NCBI GenBank assembly: GCA_021776195.1
Contig: JAJFGK010000012.1
Span: 82,393-146,392, forward strand
Origin: Kiloniellaceae bacterium
Lineage (GTDB): Bacteria; Pseudomonadota; Alphaproteobacteria; Kiloniellales; Kiloniellaceae
DNA length: 64,000 bases
Direction: 5' to 3'
The notes beneath the pieces were generated by a model. That model saw only the letters and a list, made by a program, of their open reading frames with translations. It did not search any database and was not told the DNA's origin. Positions 9,251 to 18,055 of the stretch are shown here, piece after piece (position 1 is the first letter of the stretch; every line of letters begins with the position of its first letter). The translations under genes and the position numbers were made by a program.

Positions 9251-9754
9251 TCACACCGAGAGGGTGAAACCGCCCGGGGGCAGGGGTGCTGGCTGTTGCG
9301 GGTCCTTCTTGGCCGGGGCCGAAGCCGGCGCCGCCGCCGAACCGGCGCTGGCCGGCGCGCCGCCGGCGGGGCCGTTGCGGGCCTCCTGTTCGACCAGGAC
9401 GCGCCAGGAGTCACGCACTTCGCTCACGGTCGCGATGACCGCGTCGCAGGCCTCGGCGGAGTTGGCGAAGTTGAGCTGCTGCAGGTCGCGAAAGACCCGG
9501 TGATAGAACTGGTCGAGCATGACCGAGACGTCGCCGCCCTGGTCGAAGTCGAGGTTGGCCTGGAGGCCGAGGACGATCTTGCAGGCTTTCTGGGTCGCAT
9601 TGAAGCGCGCTTCGATATCGCCGGTCTCGATACCCTGACGGGCCTGGCCGATCGACTGGATGATGCCGTCGTAGAGCATCACGATGGCGCGCAGCGGGCT
9701 GACCATTTTCGACGCCTCGGCATAGGCCGAGCTGGCGCTGTAGGCTTGCTTCAC
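9251..9754 (-). CDS. fliS: Flagellar export chaperone FliS
   Basis: A 167-residue protein from a GTG start. Residues about 8-118 are a classical FliS helical bundle: AYAEASKMVSPLRAIVMLYD, then an acidic/amphipathic core and LDFDQGGDVSVMLDQFYHRV. FliS binds the C-terminal helix of flagellin in the cytoplasm and prevents premature polymerisation before export. The C-terminal about 35 residues are an Ala/Pro/Gly-rich tail not seen in standard FliS. It lies downstream of fliD on the same strand. A second FliS-like protein is encoded at 14984-15442. Confidence 0.93.
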   Translation of the reverse strand: MKQAYSASSAYAEASKMVSPLRAIVMLYDGIIQSIGQARQGIETGDIEARFNATQKACKIVLGLQANLDFDQGGDVSVMLDQFYHRVFRDLQQLNFANSAEACDAVIATVSEVRDSWRVLVEQEARNGPAGGAPASAGSAAAPASAPAKKDPQQPAPLPPGGFTLSV

Positions 9755-9874
9755 AGGTTAGAACCTTCTTCCGCCTCGCGATCCTGTCTCAGGCCGCCCA
9801 CGCGGCCCCCTTGTTCACACGCTTTCTAGCCGCGCGCCGCCCATTTGTCCGGACGGTCTCGTTGTTGCTGCCCG

Positions 9875-11605
9875 CTAGTTGTTGTTGCTCGCCTGGAGGA
9901 AGGCCTTCAACTGGTTTGCCGTGGCGTCCGCCGAGGCAAGGGCCTGCTCCAGAGCCGCATACTTTTCGATCAGGCTCTGCTGGAAAATGACCAGTCGCGC
10001 GTCGATGTCCTGGATCTCATCGGAATAGCCCGAGTTCTGTGCCTGCAGCCGGTTGATCTCGTCGGTAATCAGGCCGCCGGAAATGGAGGTGTTGGCCTCC
10101 AGGTCCTGAAACAGCCGCTCGGCGATCCCCAGCGAGGTGGAGATGTTGATGGTCTCGGCGCCTTCGCCGGCATCGTCCGGGTCACGGGTATAGGCCAGCA
10201 CCAGGCCTTCATAGTCCGTGCCCTCGATCCCGCGCAGCAGATTGCCATCCACCTCAAAGGCATCGGCGCCGCTGACTTGAAGGTTGAGCCCGTTGATGGC
10301 GCCGGCCGGCACGGTGATCGAGAAATCGCCGACATCCAGGGTCGCGTTGCGGTCGATGACCGAGACCCGCGAGGAGGAGGACGAGAAGCCGAATTCCAGG
10401 ACCCCCCGCACCCCGTCCAGATCGCTGACCAGGGCGGCATCGAGCTTGGCGCTGTCGATGGTCAGAAGACTCTCCGAATCGAACTCGATTCCGATGTCGC
10501 GAAGGTTGGAAAAGGCACCCGCGGCAACGGTGCCCACGATGGATGTCAGGTTGTTGCCGATATCGTTGCTGAGCTGGCGCAGCAGCGGGTCGGCGAAGAG
10601 GATCGCGGTGTCGGCGACCTCTCCCTCGCCGTTGACCTCCTCCTGCGACTGAATGAACAGCTTCACGTCGTTGTAGGCGGCGACGAAGGTATCGAACTGG
10701 GCCCGGATCGCCGACAGGTCGGCTTCGATCTCCAGGGTGATGGTGGTGGTGTTGTCGGCCTTGAAGAGGTCGATGGTCACGCCGGTGATGACGTCGTCGA
10801 CCTCGTTGTTGTCGCGCTGAATCTGGGTCCCGATGCCGTCCAGGGTGAAGAGCGCGGGCTGGCTGGTCTGCAGAACGTCGCTGTAGGTCGCGCCATTATC
10901 GGCCGAGACGCCCAGGGTCGACAGCAGCGTGCCGGTGGTACCGGACAGCTCGATGTCCTTGTTGGTGTCCTCGGCGGTGAAGATCAATCTGTAGTCGGCG
11001 TCGGCGACCTTCACCAGCGAGGCGCGCACGCCGGTGGTCGAGGAGACCGCATTGACCGCGTTGACCACATCGGAGGCCGATTGGGTCGACGTGATCGAGA
11101 TGGTTTCGATGTTCTCCGCGGCGGCGCCCGCCAGATTGATCGTCAGGTCCTCGGTGATACCGAGAGCGGCGACCGGGTCGGCGATGGCGGCGCTGGAGAT
11201 CTTGTGCGCCGTGGCGATCTGCTCGACGACGATCTGGTGAATTCCGGGTTGTGCCGTGTTGTCCGCGGTGGCGCCGAGTATCTCGGCCGCCGTGGTCGCC
11301 GTGTCCGAGGACAGGAAAATCGATTTTTGCTCGAAGAAGTTCTCGGTCAAGCCGGTGAAGCCCGGCGGATTGCGCAGGGCGTTGACCGCGGATTCGAAGG
11401 TCTGAGCCAGGCCGCTCAGCTCTTGATAAGCGGCAATCTTGGTTTCGTTGTCGGTGATCTTCCTTTCCAGCGTCACCGCGGGCTGGCGCTTGGCGAAGAG
11501 CGACGCCTCGATGAGAGCGGCCGTGTTCAGGCCGGAGAACGAGCCGGTCAGGAGGGGCTTGTCGTCAATGAAACTTACAGTGCCCTGGGTGCCGCTGATT
11601 GCCAT
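9875..11605 (-). CDS. fliD: Flagellar filament cap protein FliD (HAP2)
   Basis: 576 residues from ATG at 11605. The N-terminal FliD_N region includes GLNTAALIEASLFAKRQPA, and the C-terminal FliD_C region ends in a coiled coil (SGYSDEIQDIDARLVIFQQS) with KYAALEQALASADATANQLK. FliD is exported and caps the growing filament, folding flagellin monomers into place. The middle is variable and Thr/Ala/Asp-rich, as expected for the surface-exposed domains. It sits between the flaG-like gene (89 nt upstream) and fliS (120 nt downstream), the usual late-gene order. Confidence 0.95.
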   Translation of the reverse strand: MAISGTQGTVSFIDDKPLLTGSFSGLNTAALIEASLFAKRQPAVTLERKITDNETKIAAYQELSGLAQTFESAVNALRNPPGFTGLTENFFEQKSIFLSSDTATTAAEILGATADNTAQPGIHQIVVEQIATAHKISSAAIADPVAALGITEDLTINLAGAAAENIETISITSTQSASDVVNAVNAVSSTTGVRASLVKVADADYRLIFTAEDTNKDIELSGTTGTLLSTLGVSADNGATYSDVLQTSQPALFTLDGIGTQIQRDNNEVDDVITGVTIDLFKADNTTTITLEIEADLSAIRAQFDTFVAAYNDVKLFIQSQEEVNGEGEVADTAILFADPLLRQLSNDIGNNLTSIVGTVAAGAFSNLRDIGIEFDSESLLTIDSAKLDAALVSDLDGVRGVLEFGFSSSSSRVSVIDRNATLDVGDFSITVPAGAINGLNLQVSGADAFEVDGNLLRGIEGTDYEGLVLAYTRDPDDAGEGAETINISTSLGIAERLFQDLEANTSISGGLITDEINRLQAQNSGYSDEIQDIDARLVIFQQSLIEKYAALEQALASADATANQLKAFLQASNNN

Positions 11606-11694
11606 GTCTGGTCTCCATAAGAGAACGCAGTCTAGAAGCCAAATGCTTCAAGAATCTTAAAACTTTAGGGACTTCGACGAGGGTCCGAGCGCCG

Positions 11695-12078
11695 CTAGAC
11701 GTCGATCTGCGTGCTGGGCGGCGTCGCGGCGCCGTCGGACGGCAGGGTCGCGGACGAGGGCGGGTCCTCCGGCGGGAACTCCAGCAGAACGTCGCCGGTT
11801 TCCTTGTCGAAGATACGGATGATCAGGCGGCCGGATTCGGAGTCCTTGTAGGTGGTCAGGGCCGAATCCGAGCTCTTGGGTTGCGGTGAGCTCTGCGGCC
11901 GTGCGATCCGCTCGCCCAGCTTGCGCGGCTCCGTGGCCGGCGCTTCGGGTTCGCGTACCTTCGCCAATGTAACCGAAGCGGCCTCGCGAACCGGCGCATC
12001 GGCCCGGTTGCTTTGGGCGCGCGGCTGTCTGACCACTTCCGTGGCGACCGCTCCCCCGCTGGCAATTGCTTCTGGCAT
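11695..12078 (-). CDS. flaG: FlaG-like flagellar protein
   Basis: A 127-residue protein. The conserved core is at about residues 74-101: LTTYKDSESGRLIIRIFDKETGDVLLEFPPE. This matches the FlaG family pattern (V/I-x-x-D-x-x-TG-E-V-I-R-Q-I-P) in shape, though the final residues differ. The first 70 residues are low complexity and rich in Ala, Pro and Arg. It lies between the first flagellin gene and fliD, where FlaG is normally found. FlaG affects filament length in some bacteria; function here is inferred. Confidence 0.7.
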   Translation of the reverse strand: MPEAIASGGAVATEVVRQPRAQSNRADAPVREAASVTLAKVREPEAPATEPRKLGERIARPQSSPQPKSSDSALTTYKDSESGRLIIRIFDKETGDVLLEFPPEDPPSSATLPSDGAATPPSTQIDV

Positions 12079-12146
12079 CGTCCTGGTATCCTGTATCTCG
12101 GTTTCCCGTTACCCTTAACTATCGAATCCCTGGTCGGTGGGAAGTC

Positions 12147-12166
12147 GGTGGGGCCGAAGCCCCACC
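12147..12166 (-). terminator. Hairpin downstream of flagellin gene 1
   Basis: A perfect 8-bp stem (GGTGGGGC / GCCCCACC) with a 4-nt loop, reading TTCG on the transcribed minus strand, an extra-stable tetraloop. It begins 18 nt after the flagellin stop. No U-run follows, so it may be a partial terminator or an mRNA-stabilising hairpin. That would let flagellin transcript outnumber flaG-fliD-fliS. Confidence 0.6.
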
Positions 12167-12183
12167 TTCTCCTAGAACCGCGA

Positions 12184-13017
12184 TTACTGCAGCACTCGCA
12201 AGAGCGACTGCGGCAACTGGTTGGCCTGCGACAGGGCGGACACGCCGGCCTGCACAAGAACCTGGGTCGCCACGAGCTTGCTTTGCTCGGCCGCGATATC
12301 GACATCCTTGATCGACGAGTTCGCCGCCTGGAGGTTCTCAATCGTGGTGGCGATCTGCTCGCCGCGGAACTGGAACCGCGACGTGAAGGCACCGGTGTTG
12401 GCCCGGGCCTGGGAGACACGGTCGATCGCCGTATCCAACGCGGTCAGGGCCGAAGCCGCACCGGTTGAGGTGGCAACCGTCGAGGAACCTATACCCAGGG
12501 ACGCCGCCGTGTAGCTCGCGACGGAGGACAGGGTATCGAAGTTCACCGAGATGGTGTCGCCGGCCGAGGTGCCGACGAAGAAGGTCTGCGTGTTCGCCGA
12601 GCCATCCAGCAGCTTGGTGCCGTTGAAGGTCGTCGTGTCGACGATACCGTCAATTTCACTGCGCAGCTGGGTAAATTCAGCGTTAATGAAGCCCCGCTCG
12701 GTGTCGGACACGATGCCCGACTGCGACTGGGCGGCAAGAGACTTCAGCCGCTGCAGAACGTCGCCGACACGGGCCAGACCGCCGTCGCCGACCTGCAGGA
12801 AAGACGCGGCCTGCGAGGCGTTGACGCCGGACTGCTGGAGCACGGTAACGTCGGCACTGAGACGCGAGGAAATCGCAAGGCCCGCGGCGTCGTCGGACGC
12901 CCGGACAATGCGCGAACCACTGGCCAGCTTGGAGATCGAGCTGGCCGCGTCGGCGGCATTGTTGTTGAGGAAGCGAAGGGCCGAATTGGCGGCCGTATTT
13001 GTGGCAACAACAGGCAT
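12184..13017 (-). CDS. Flagellin (copy 1)
   Basis: 277 residues from ATG at 13017; the upstream codons in the same frame do not look like flagellin. The N-terminal D0/D1 helices (SALRFLNNNAADAASSISKL, GSRIVRASDDAAGLAISSRL) and the C-terminal D1/D0 helices (RFQFRGEQIATTIENLQAA, then LVQAGVSALSQANQLPQSLL) are intact. The central variable part is short (about 60 residues), so it is a compact flagellin. It is secreted through the flagellar type III system and forms the filament. It follows a sigma-54-type promoter at 13144-13158. It is about 60-65% similar by eye to copy 2. Confidence 0.96.
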   Translation of the reverse strand: MPVVATNTAANSALRFLNNNAADAASSISKLASGSRIVRASDDAAGLAISSRLSADVTVLQQSGVNASQAASFLQVGDGGLARVGDVLQRLKSLAAQSQSGIVSDTERGFINAEFTQLRSEIDGIVDTTTFNGTKLLDGSANTQTFFVGTSAGDTISVNFDTLSSVASYTAASLGIGSSTVATSTGAASALTALDTAIDRVSQARANTGAFTSRFQFRGEQIATTIENLQAANSSIKDVDIAAEQSKLVATQVLVQAGVSALSQANQLPQSLLRVLQ

Positions 13018-13420
13018 AGTACTAATTCCTTCTACATGAAGATGGTGTACCCGCCACTTCCTGCGGCGGGCGTTCGAAGTCTGCCTACTTGGCTGACCCT
13101 GGTCCAAGACGCCCTGGGGACGGCTTTTCTCGAACTAAACGACGCAAGCGCCGTGCCAAGTTTGGCCGACGCTCATTCGTATCCAATGATAACAATGTCT
13201 TAGAGAAAATCGTCAAAGTAAATTTAACGAACTCTTCACCCTACAGCAGGACTTTCTTTCCCGGTCACACGGCAAGATCTGCCGAGCCAAGAGAGAATCC
13301 GGCAAAAACTGCCGATGCCTCAGGGCAGTTGGTCTGCGACAGAACGACCGATCCCCGACCCGTCGCCTCCGGCGAGAAGGCGGCCAGGAGCCAGCGGCCA
13401 CAAGGCAGCGAAGCGGCGGC
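13018..13420. promoter_or_regulatory. Upstream region of flagellin gene 1
   Basis: About 400 bp between the copy 1 start and the copy 2 hairpin. It holds the sigma-54-type promoter described separately and a leader of about 115 nt. It is more AT-rich at 13180-13260, where an enhancer or IHF site could lie, but I cannot define one. No open frame looks real. Confidence 0.45.
13144..13158 (-). promoter_or_regulatory. Sigma-54 (-24/-12) promoter of flagellin gene 1
   Basis: On the minus strand the sequence is TGGCACGGCGCTTGC, an exact match to TGGCAC-N5-TTGC with the invariant GG and GC doublets spaced 10 nt apart. Transcription should start near 13132, giving a leader of about 115 nt. A FlbD-type activator with an intact GAFTGA loop is encoded at 24952-26337, which fits. 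Confidence 0.85.
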
Positions 13421-13455
13421 GAAGGAGGCAAGCCGGCTTTCGGCTTTCCTCCTTC
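13421..13455 (-). terminator. Hairpin downstream of flagellin gene 2
   Basis: A long inverted repeat: GAAGGAGG at 13421-13428 pairs with CCTCCTTC at 13448-13455, and AAGCCG pairs with CGGCTT inside, with one mismatch between the two blocks. It begins about 29 nt after the copy 2 stop. It is likely a terminator or transcript-stabilising structure separating the two flagellin genes. Confidence 0.65.
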
Positions 13456-13483
13456 GTTTCCATCCGTCGTGCCGTGGGCCTTA

Positions 13484-14320
13484 CTACTGCAGGAGACGCA
13501 GCAGGTTCTGCGGCAACTGGTTGGCCTGCGACAAGGCCGAGACAGAAGCCTGCACAAGGACCTGGGAGGAGACCAATCTCGATTGTTCCGCCGCCAGGTC
13601 GACGTCCAGGATCGAGGACTGAGCCGCGGTGATGTTCTCGATCGAGGTCGCCACCTGTTGGCCGCGGAACTCGAAACGAGAGATCACGGCGCCGACATTG
13701 GCCCGCGCCTCGGAGACGCGGTCGATCGCCAGGTCGATGACGCTGAGCGCCGACGAAGCCCCGGTCGCGGTCGCGACCGTGCTGCTGCCGACCCCCAAGG
13801 ACGCGGCCGTGAAGCCCGCGATCGACGAAGCCAGGTCGTCGAAGTTGACCGCGATGATATCCGTGGCCTCGGTGCCGACAAAGTAATTCTGGGTGTTGGC
13901 CGAGCCGTCGATCAGGGTCTGACCGTTGAACCCGGTGGTACCCACGATACCGTCGATTTCGCTGATCAGCTGGGTAAACTCGGCGTTGATGAACCCGCGC
14001 TCCGTGTCGGAAGGAACGCCTGACAGCGATTGCGCCGCCAGAGCCTTCATTCGCAACAGAACGTCGGCGATACGCGCCAGGCCGCCGTCTGCGACCTGCA
14101 GAACGGACGCGCCCTGGGACGCATTCACCGCCGCCTGGCGGAGAACCGCCACATCGGCCCGTAGGCGGGTTCCGATGGCGAGGCCCGCCGCGTCATCCGA
14201 TGCCCGAACGATGCGCGAGCCACTGGCCAGCTTGGCGATCGAGGCGCTGGATTGCGCGGAGTTGAAGTTCAAGAAACGCAAGGCCGTATTGGCTGCGTTG
14301 TTAGTTGTCACGGTTGGCAT
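13484..14320 (-). CDS. Flagellin (copy 2)
   Basis: 278 residues from ATG at 14320. Conserved D0/D1 segments are present at both ends (TALRFLNFNSAQSSASIAKL, GSRIVRASDDAAGLAIGTRL; C-terminus LVQASVSALSQANQLPQNLL). The variable centre is as short as in copy 1. Its own sigma-54-type element lies at 14424-14438 and its own hairpin follows, so the two flagellins are separate transcription units and may be expressed at different levels. Both are clear paralogues with no frameshift. Confidence 0.96.
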   Translation of the reverse strand: MPTVTTNNAANTALRFLNFNSAQSSASIAKLASGSRIVRASDDAAGLAIGTRLRADVAVLRQAAVNASQGASVLQVADGGLARIADVLLRMKALAAQSLSGVPSDTERGFINAEFTQLISEIDGIVGTTGFNGQTLIDGSANTQNYFVGTEATDIIAVNFDDLASSIAGFTAASLGVGSSTVATATGASSALSVIDLAIDRVSEARANVGAVISRFEFRGQQVATSIENITAAQSSILDVDLAAEQSRLVSSQVLVQASVSALSQANQLPQNLLRLLQ

Positions 14321-14423
14321 GTCATACTCCCGTACACGACAGATGGAAGTTGGTGACCGGTCCTCTCGACCGACCACCGATATCCCGCTAGGCAAGGAAC
14401 CTCATTCGGGACACCCCCCTGTC

Positions 14424-14438
14424 GCACAGATCGTGCCA
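14424..14438 (-). promoter_or_regulatory. Probable sigma-54 promoter of flagellin gene 2
   Basis: The minus strand reads TGGCACGATCTGTGC: a perfect -24 half and a -12 half with one mismatch (GTGC for TTGC), GG and GC doublets correctly spaced. The leader would be about 90 nt. The weaker -12 box suggests lower or more activator-dependent expression than copy 1. Confidence 0.65.
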
Positions 14439-14564
14439 GAGCCGGAAATACATTTTTTATAGTTTAATATCAATTAGATAGCGATTTCTCTTGTCGCCTC
14501 CCCAAGGCCAAAAGCAAGCCACCATGGCAAAAGCTGCATGCCATTTGAGGCAAAGTCTGCCGAC

Positions 14565-14579
14565 TGGCACAAGACTTGC
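14565..14579 (+). promoter_or_regulatory. Sigma-54-type element, plus strand
   Basis: TGGCACAAGACTTGC matches TGGCAC-N5-TTGC exactly. It lies about 405 nt upstream of the start at 14984, far for a direct promoter, so it could drive a long leader, a non-coding transcript or be a relic. Confidence 0.6.
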
Positions 14580-14875
14580 CGGCCAGGGCTGGCGGCCACG
14601 ACGGCCCATCGGACGAAAGGCGCCACCGTGGCCGGGGCCCTCCCCCGGGACTGACAATTTCGGTCTGTCCTTATAGGTATCCCACAGGCGGTGACGCCGG
14701 GTAATCCTCGGGACGGCCTGTCGAGGAGCACCGGCCGACAACGCAGCGGCACAGAAAAAAGCTCCCCCTGCCCTGCAACATTTACTGGGCAGGTCGTGCA
14801 GAGAGCCATGCCGTTGACCAGCGCCAGCTGCACATTTCGCCCACAATACAATGAGTTATGCGCAGTCCCCTGGCT

Positions 14876-14890
14876 TGGCCCAGGTCTTGC
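14876..14890 (+). promoter_or_regulatory. Sigma-54-type promoter of the second fliS-like gene
   Basis: TGGCCCAGGTCTTGC has one mismatch in the -24 box and a perfect -12 box with correct spacing. Transcription would begin near 14902, about 80 nt before the ATG at 14984, a normal leader length. Confidence 0.65.
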
Positions 14891-14983
14891 ATCGGTGGTC
14901 CCAGGTAGATCTGCGCGAAGCCGAGCCCATCGTCACCGGACGAGGCAGAATCGGTTTCCGTTAGAGAAGTAAGGAGATAAAGC

Positions 14984-15442
14984 ATGGCTCTCACAGCTCC
15001 CCGGATCGAGTCTCCGACTCCCCCGGCCCCAAACTCCGCAGGCCTGGCGGCCCAACTGCTTGACAAGGCTATGGCCTGTCTCGACGAGGCCGTCGGCGCC
15101 ATCGAGTGCAACGATATCGAAACCCGCTGCAACACGATCAATCTCGCATCCGAGATCATCACCACCTTGCATCTGGGTTTGGACTTCGACAACGGCGGCG
15201 AGACCGCCGACAGGCTCGGTGCGATCTATCGTTTCATTTTGGCCCAGTTGATCCGCGTCAACCTGACGGGCGACGAAACCCTGGCCACCCGCATCAGCGA
15301 GGTGCTGTCACCGCTTGCCGATGCTTGGCATGAGGTCGACAAAAGGATCGAGAGCGGCAACCAGCTCGATAGTATCGAGCCGGTGATTCTGAGTGCGGTG
15401 GACGCTTCTTCTGGGCCAATTCGCAGCCTGGAAGTTCGCTGA
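14984..15442 (+). CDS. Second FliS-like flagellar chaperone
   Basis: 152 residues with a good ribosome site (AAGGAG 8 nt before the ATG). Residues about 22-118 align by eye with FliS at 9251-9754: AIECNDIETRCNTINLASEI and LDFDNGGETADRLGAIYRF correspond to IETGDIEARFNATQKACKI and LDFDQGGDVSVMLDQFYHRV. The N-terminal AYxxxS..SP..L region typical of flagellin-binding FliS is replaced by a Pro-rich segment. It may chaperone the other flagellin or another late export substrate. It is followed by fliK. Confidence 0.8.
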   Translation: MALTAPRIESPTPPAPNSAGLAAQLLDKAMACLDEAVGAIECNDIETRCNTINLASEIITTLHLGLDFDNGGETADRLGAIYRFILAQLIRVNLTGDETLATRISEVLSPLADAWHEVDKRIESGNQLDSIEPVILSAVDASSGPIRSLEVR

Positions 15443-15491
15443 CCTACGCAAAGAACCAAGCCTCTCGGCCACTTAATCCTCGGTGAAAGCA

Positions 15492-17216
15492 ATGAACCCA
15501 GTGGAAATTCAACCCCGGGCGCCCGCCATAGCGCCGCTCGCCAACCCCGTCTTGCAATCCGTCGAGACCGTGTTTGCCAAGATACTGGGCGATGCCCATC
15601 TCGCTGGCGTTTCGGCCGGGGCCATCGCCACGCATCGGGAGTCCATAGAGGTCGAAGCTCTCCGACCGGACTATGACCGGGATTCTTACGAGGACAGGTC
15701 CCCGGGCGCGCGGTTCATCGACGAGCGCAGTGTGGCGGGTCGCAACGACGATCTGCTTGACGATCCCGCGGGGGACCGCGGGGCCGGCACTGGCGACCCT
15801 GAAGCCGACCTCCCGCCGGACAGAGCGGAGGACGACGGCGGTCCTGGGGCCCGAGAAGAAACAACGGACGCGGCTTCCCTCGATGAGGATGGTGCGACGG
15901 ATGGACCTACGGAGGACGCCGACGACGCCAGCGCCAAGGATGAGACAAAAGCAGCGGGATCTGTCGATGCCACTGTCACCGCCGGCCTGTCCCAGGTTGC
16001 CGCCGCGGCCGCCTCGGCTGGGGGCCTTGCGGCAGCCGATCCGGGTCAGGTCAAGCCTGCGCCGGACGTCGCTGCTCCCGCGGTCACAGCGACGGCCGCA
16101 CCCGCCGGTCAAGCCGCGCTCGCCGCGGCCCTCGGCCGCACATCACAAACCCAGAGTCCGCAAAAGACAGTAGGCACCGGCAAAGCCGCCGGGGAAACCA
16201 GCGAACAGACGAATGCGCCGGCAACCCGCGGTCCCGGCCCGCGGGTGGCCCCGATCGCGGGTTCTCGGCCGAGCGGCGAAGCCCAATCCCAGGCCCAATC
16301 CCAGGTCCAGGTGACGGTCAGCAGTAGCGCATCGATTGGCAGTCCGAATGGGACTCTCAAAGGCGCCGAGACAATAGCGAACCTGCAGGACCCCACTCTC
16401 GCCGGGGGCAGCGGCACGACCAACCCCGTCCTGTCCAAGGCAACCCAAAGCGCGGTTCCCGCCATTCTCGCCGGCAAACAAGGCCAAGGCCAGCAGGGTC
16501 AAGGCCAGGCCGGTGGACAGAACAACGGACAACAGCAACTGCTGAGCCAGACCATGCTTGGCGCCCGCTTGCAAAACGCAGCAGCCGCGGCAGGCACCGG
16601 ATCAGGCACCGGGCCCGGCGCCTTCGGGGCAACCCTTGCCGGGACGACCTCATCGGCCGCCGATGTGGCCAGGGTCGACGGCAGCGCCTTGACGCCCTCG
16701 GGCCAGGCCCTGGCCGCCACCGCCGGCCAGCCGCGCGGTTTGATACAGGCCACCGCCGAAGCCAGCGCCACCGCAAGAATGCAAGCCGCGGCAAACTCGC
16801 AAGACCCGGCCACGCAAATCGCCTTCCAAGTATCCAAGGGCGCGCGCGCCGGCCAAGAGCGGATCTCCATGCAGCTGCACCCTGCCGAACTGGGCCGTAT
16901 CGACGTCAAGCTGGAGTTCACCGAGAACGGACATCTGCGCGTCATGGTCAGCGCCGAGAAGAACGACACGCTCGACCTTCTCCAGCGCGACTCTCGGACC
17001 CTGGAGCGGGCGCTCCAAGATGCCGGCGTGAAGACCGACTCGAACAGCCTCTCGTTCCAGAAAGGACAAGAGCGCAACGCCGGCCAGCAAGCCCAGGGCA
17101 AGGATGGCAACGCCGCCAATGACGGAAAATCGGACGAGCTAGATACCGCTGGCGCGGACTCCGGTCCGGCCAAATCCGCGAAAATACACAACGGCGATCT
17201 CGATATCGAGGTCTAG
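15492..17216 (+). CDS. fliK: Flagellar hook-length control protein FliK
   Basis: 574 residues from the ATG at 15492, which has GGTGAAAG just upstream; a GTG 9 nt earlier is the alternative. The first 440 residues are low complexity (acidic at about 70-160, then Ala/Gly/Gln-rich), typical of the exported ruler part. The C-terminal domain, RISMQLHPAELGRIDVKLEF to about residue 535, is the Flg_hook domain that signals the export gate to switch substrates. It precedes flgD and flgE, the genes whose product length it controls. Confidence 0.93.
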   Translation: MNPVEIQPRAPAIAPLANPVLQSVETVFAKILGDAHLAGVSAGAIATHRESIEVEALRPDYDRDSYEDRSPGARFIDERSVAGRNDDLLDDPAGDRGAGTGDPEADLPPDRAEDDGGPGAREETTDAASLDEDGATDGPTEDADDASAKDETKAAGSVDATVTAGLSQVAAAAASAGGLAAADPGQVKPAPDVAAPAVTATAAPAGQAALAAALGRTSQTQSPQKTVGTGKAAGETSEQTNAPATRGPGPRVAPIAGSRPSGEAQSQAQSQVQVTVSSSASIGSPNGTLKGAETIANLQDPTLAGGSGTTNPVLSKATQSAVPAILAGKQGQGQQGQGQAGGQNNGQQQLLSQTMLGARLQNAAAAAGTGSGTGPGAFGATLAGTTSSAADVARVDGSALTPSGQALAATAGQPRGLIQATAEASATARMQAAANSQDPATQIAFQVSKGARAGQERISMQLHPAELGRIDVKLEFTENGHLRVMVSAEKNDTLDLLQRDSRTLERALQDAGVKTDSNSLSFQKGQERNAGQQAQGKDGNAANDGKSDELDTAGADSGPAKSAKIHNGDLDIEV

Positions 17217-17260
17217 GACAAACCTGAAACACCGGCCACCAAAACCTGGAGAATCGCGCC

Positions 17261-17938
17261 GTGGAAATCAATGAAACACCCAACAATGTCGCCAACGCCA
17301 ACAGTGCGGCGGGATCCTTGACCGGCGGCACCAGCCTGGCCGAGACCTTCGACAACTTCTTGACGTTGCTCACCACGCAGCTTCAGAACCAGGATCCGCT
17401 GTCGCCGCTGGACACGAATGAATTCACCGATCAGTTGGTGCAGTTTACCGGCGTCGAACAGGCGCTCGCCACCAACGACAAACTGGACGAGCTGATTGCC
17501 CTGCAAGGCAGTAACCAGCTGTCCGCCACGCTCGACTACATCGACAAGACCGTGACGGTGGACAGCGAACTTCTCGCCCTTCAGGAGGGCTCGGCCACGA
17601 TTACCTATAATCTCGCGACAAATGCCGAGAACGCCGCTGTCTTCATCGTCAACAGTTTCGGCAACACCGTGCGCACGATCTCCGCCGATCCCAGCGCCGG
17701 CCATCACGAGGTGGTTTGGGACGGTCTGGATCAATCCGGCGACCAGCTCGCCGATGGCGTCTACAGCTTCTTCGTCTCGGCCGTCGACCAAGACAACGGT
17801 CAGATCGAGGTTACCCAGGCGACCCGAGGCCTGGTCACCGCCGTTCGTCTCGAGAATGGGCAGGCGATCCTCGAACTGGGCGATCTGGATGTGCCCGCGG
17901 ATCTGGTCCGCGGCATCGGATCGGCAAGCGCAGGCTGA
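17261..17938 (+). CDS. flgD: Flagellar hook assembly (scaffold) protein FlgD
   Basis: 225 residues from a GTG start, 44 nt after fliK. The N-terminal signature FLTLLTTQLQNQDPLSPLDT and EFTDQLVQFTGVEQAL are diagnostic of FlgD. The C-terminal half contains the FlgD Ig-like region (GHHEVVWDGLDQSGDQLADG). FlgD caps the growing hook and is discarded after completion. Position between fliK and flgE is standard. Confidence 0.95.
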   Translation: MEINETPNNVANANSAAGSLTGGTSLAETFDNFLTLLTTQLQNQDPLSPLDTNEFTDQLVQFTGVEQALATNDKLDELIALQGSNQLSATLDYIDKTVTVDSELLALQEGSATITYNLATNAENAAVFIVNSFGNTVRTISADPSAGHHEVVWDGLDQSGDQLADGVYSFFVSAVDQDNGQIEVTQATRGLVTAVRLENGQAILELGDLDVPADLVRGIGSASAG

Positions 17939-18055
17939 CCGCGAGAATTCGATCCACCCTCGGCGCGCGGCAACCGGCCGACGAGACGAGTGACCAAGGA
18001 ACAGGGTTCGGGACCAGGTCCCGGTCCAATGAGTTAGGAAAAGGAGTAACCAGCT

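Larger units (their letters stand above)
14439..14983. promoter_or_regulatory. Divergent regulatory region between flagellin 2 and the second fliS-like gene
   Basis: About 545 bp without a convincing gene. Two plus-strand sigma-54-type elements (14565-14579 and 14876-14890) point toward the gene at 14984. The region next to 14460 is AT-rich and might bind IHF. The minus-strand open frames here have atypical composition and no family features, so I treat them as chance. Confidence 0.5.

Noticed and set aside
8911..9414. Minus-strand 167-codon frame upstream of the channel gene
   Set aside because: Overlaps fliS in another frame and is Arg/Pro-rich; no recognisable domain.
9845..11620. 591-codon plus-strand frame opposite fliD
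   Set aside because: Composition is that of an antisense shadow (Gly/Asp/Leu/Val/Arg-rich); fliD on the minus strand is unambiguous.
14457..14851. Overlapping minus-strand frames between flagellin 2 and the second fliS
   Set aside because: No family features, atypical composition, and the area carries sigma-54 elements in both directions.
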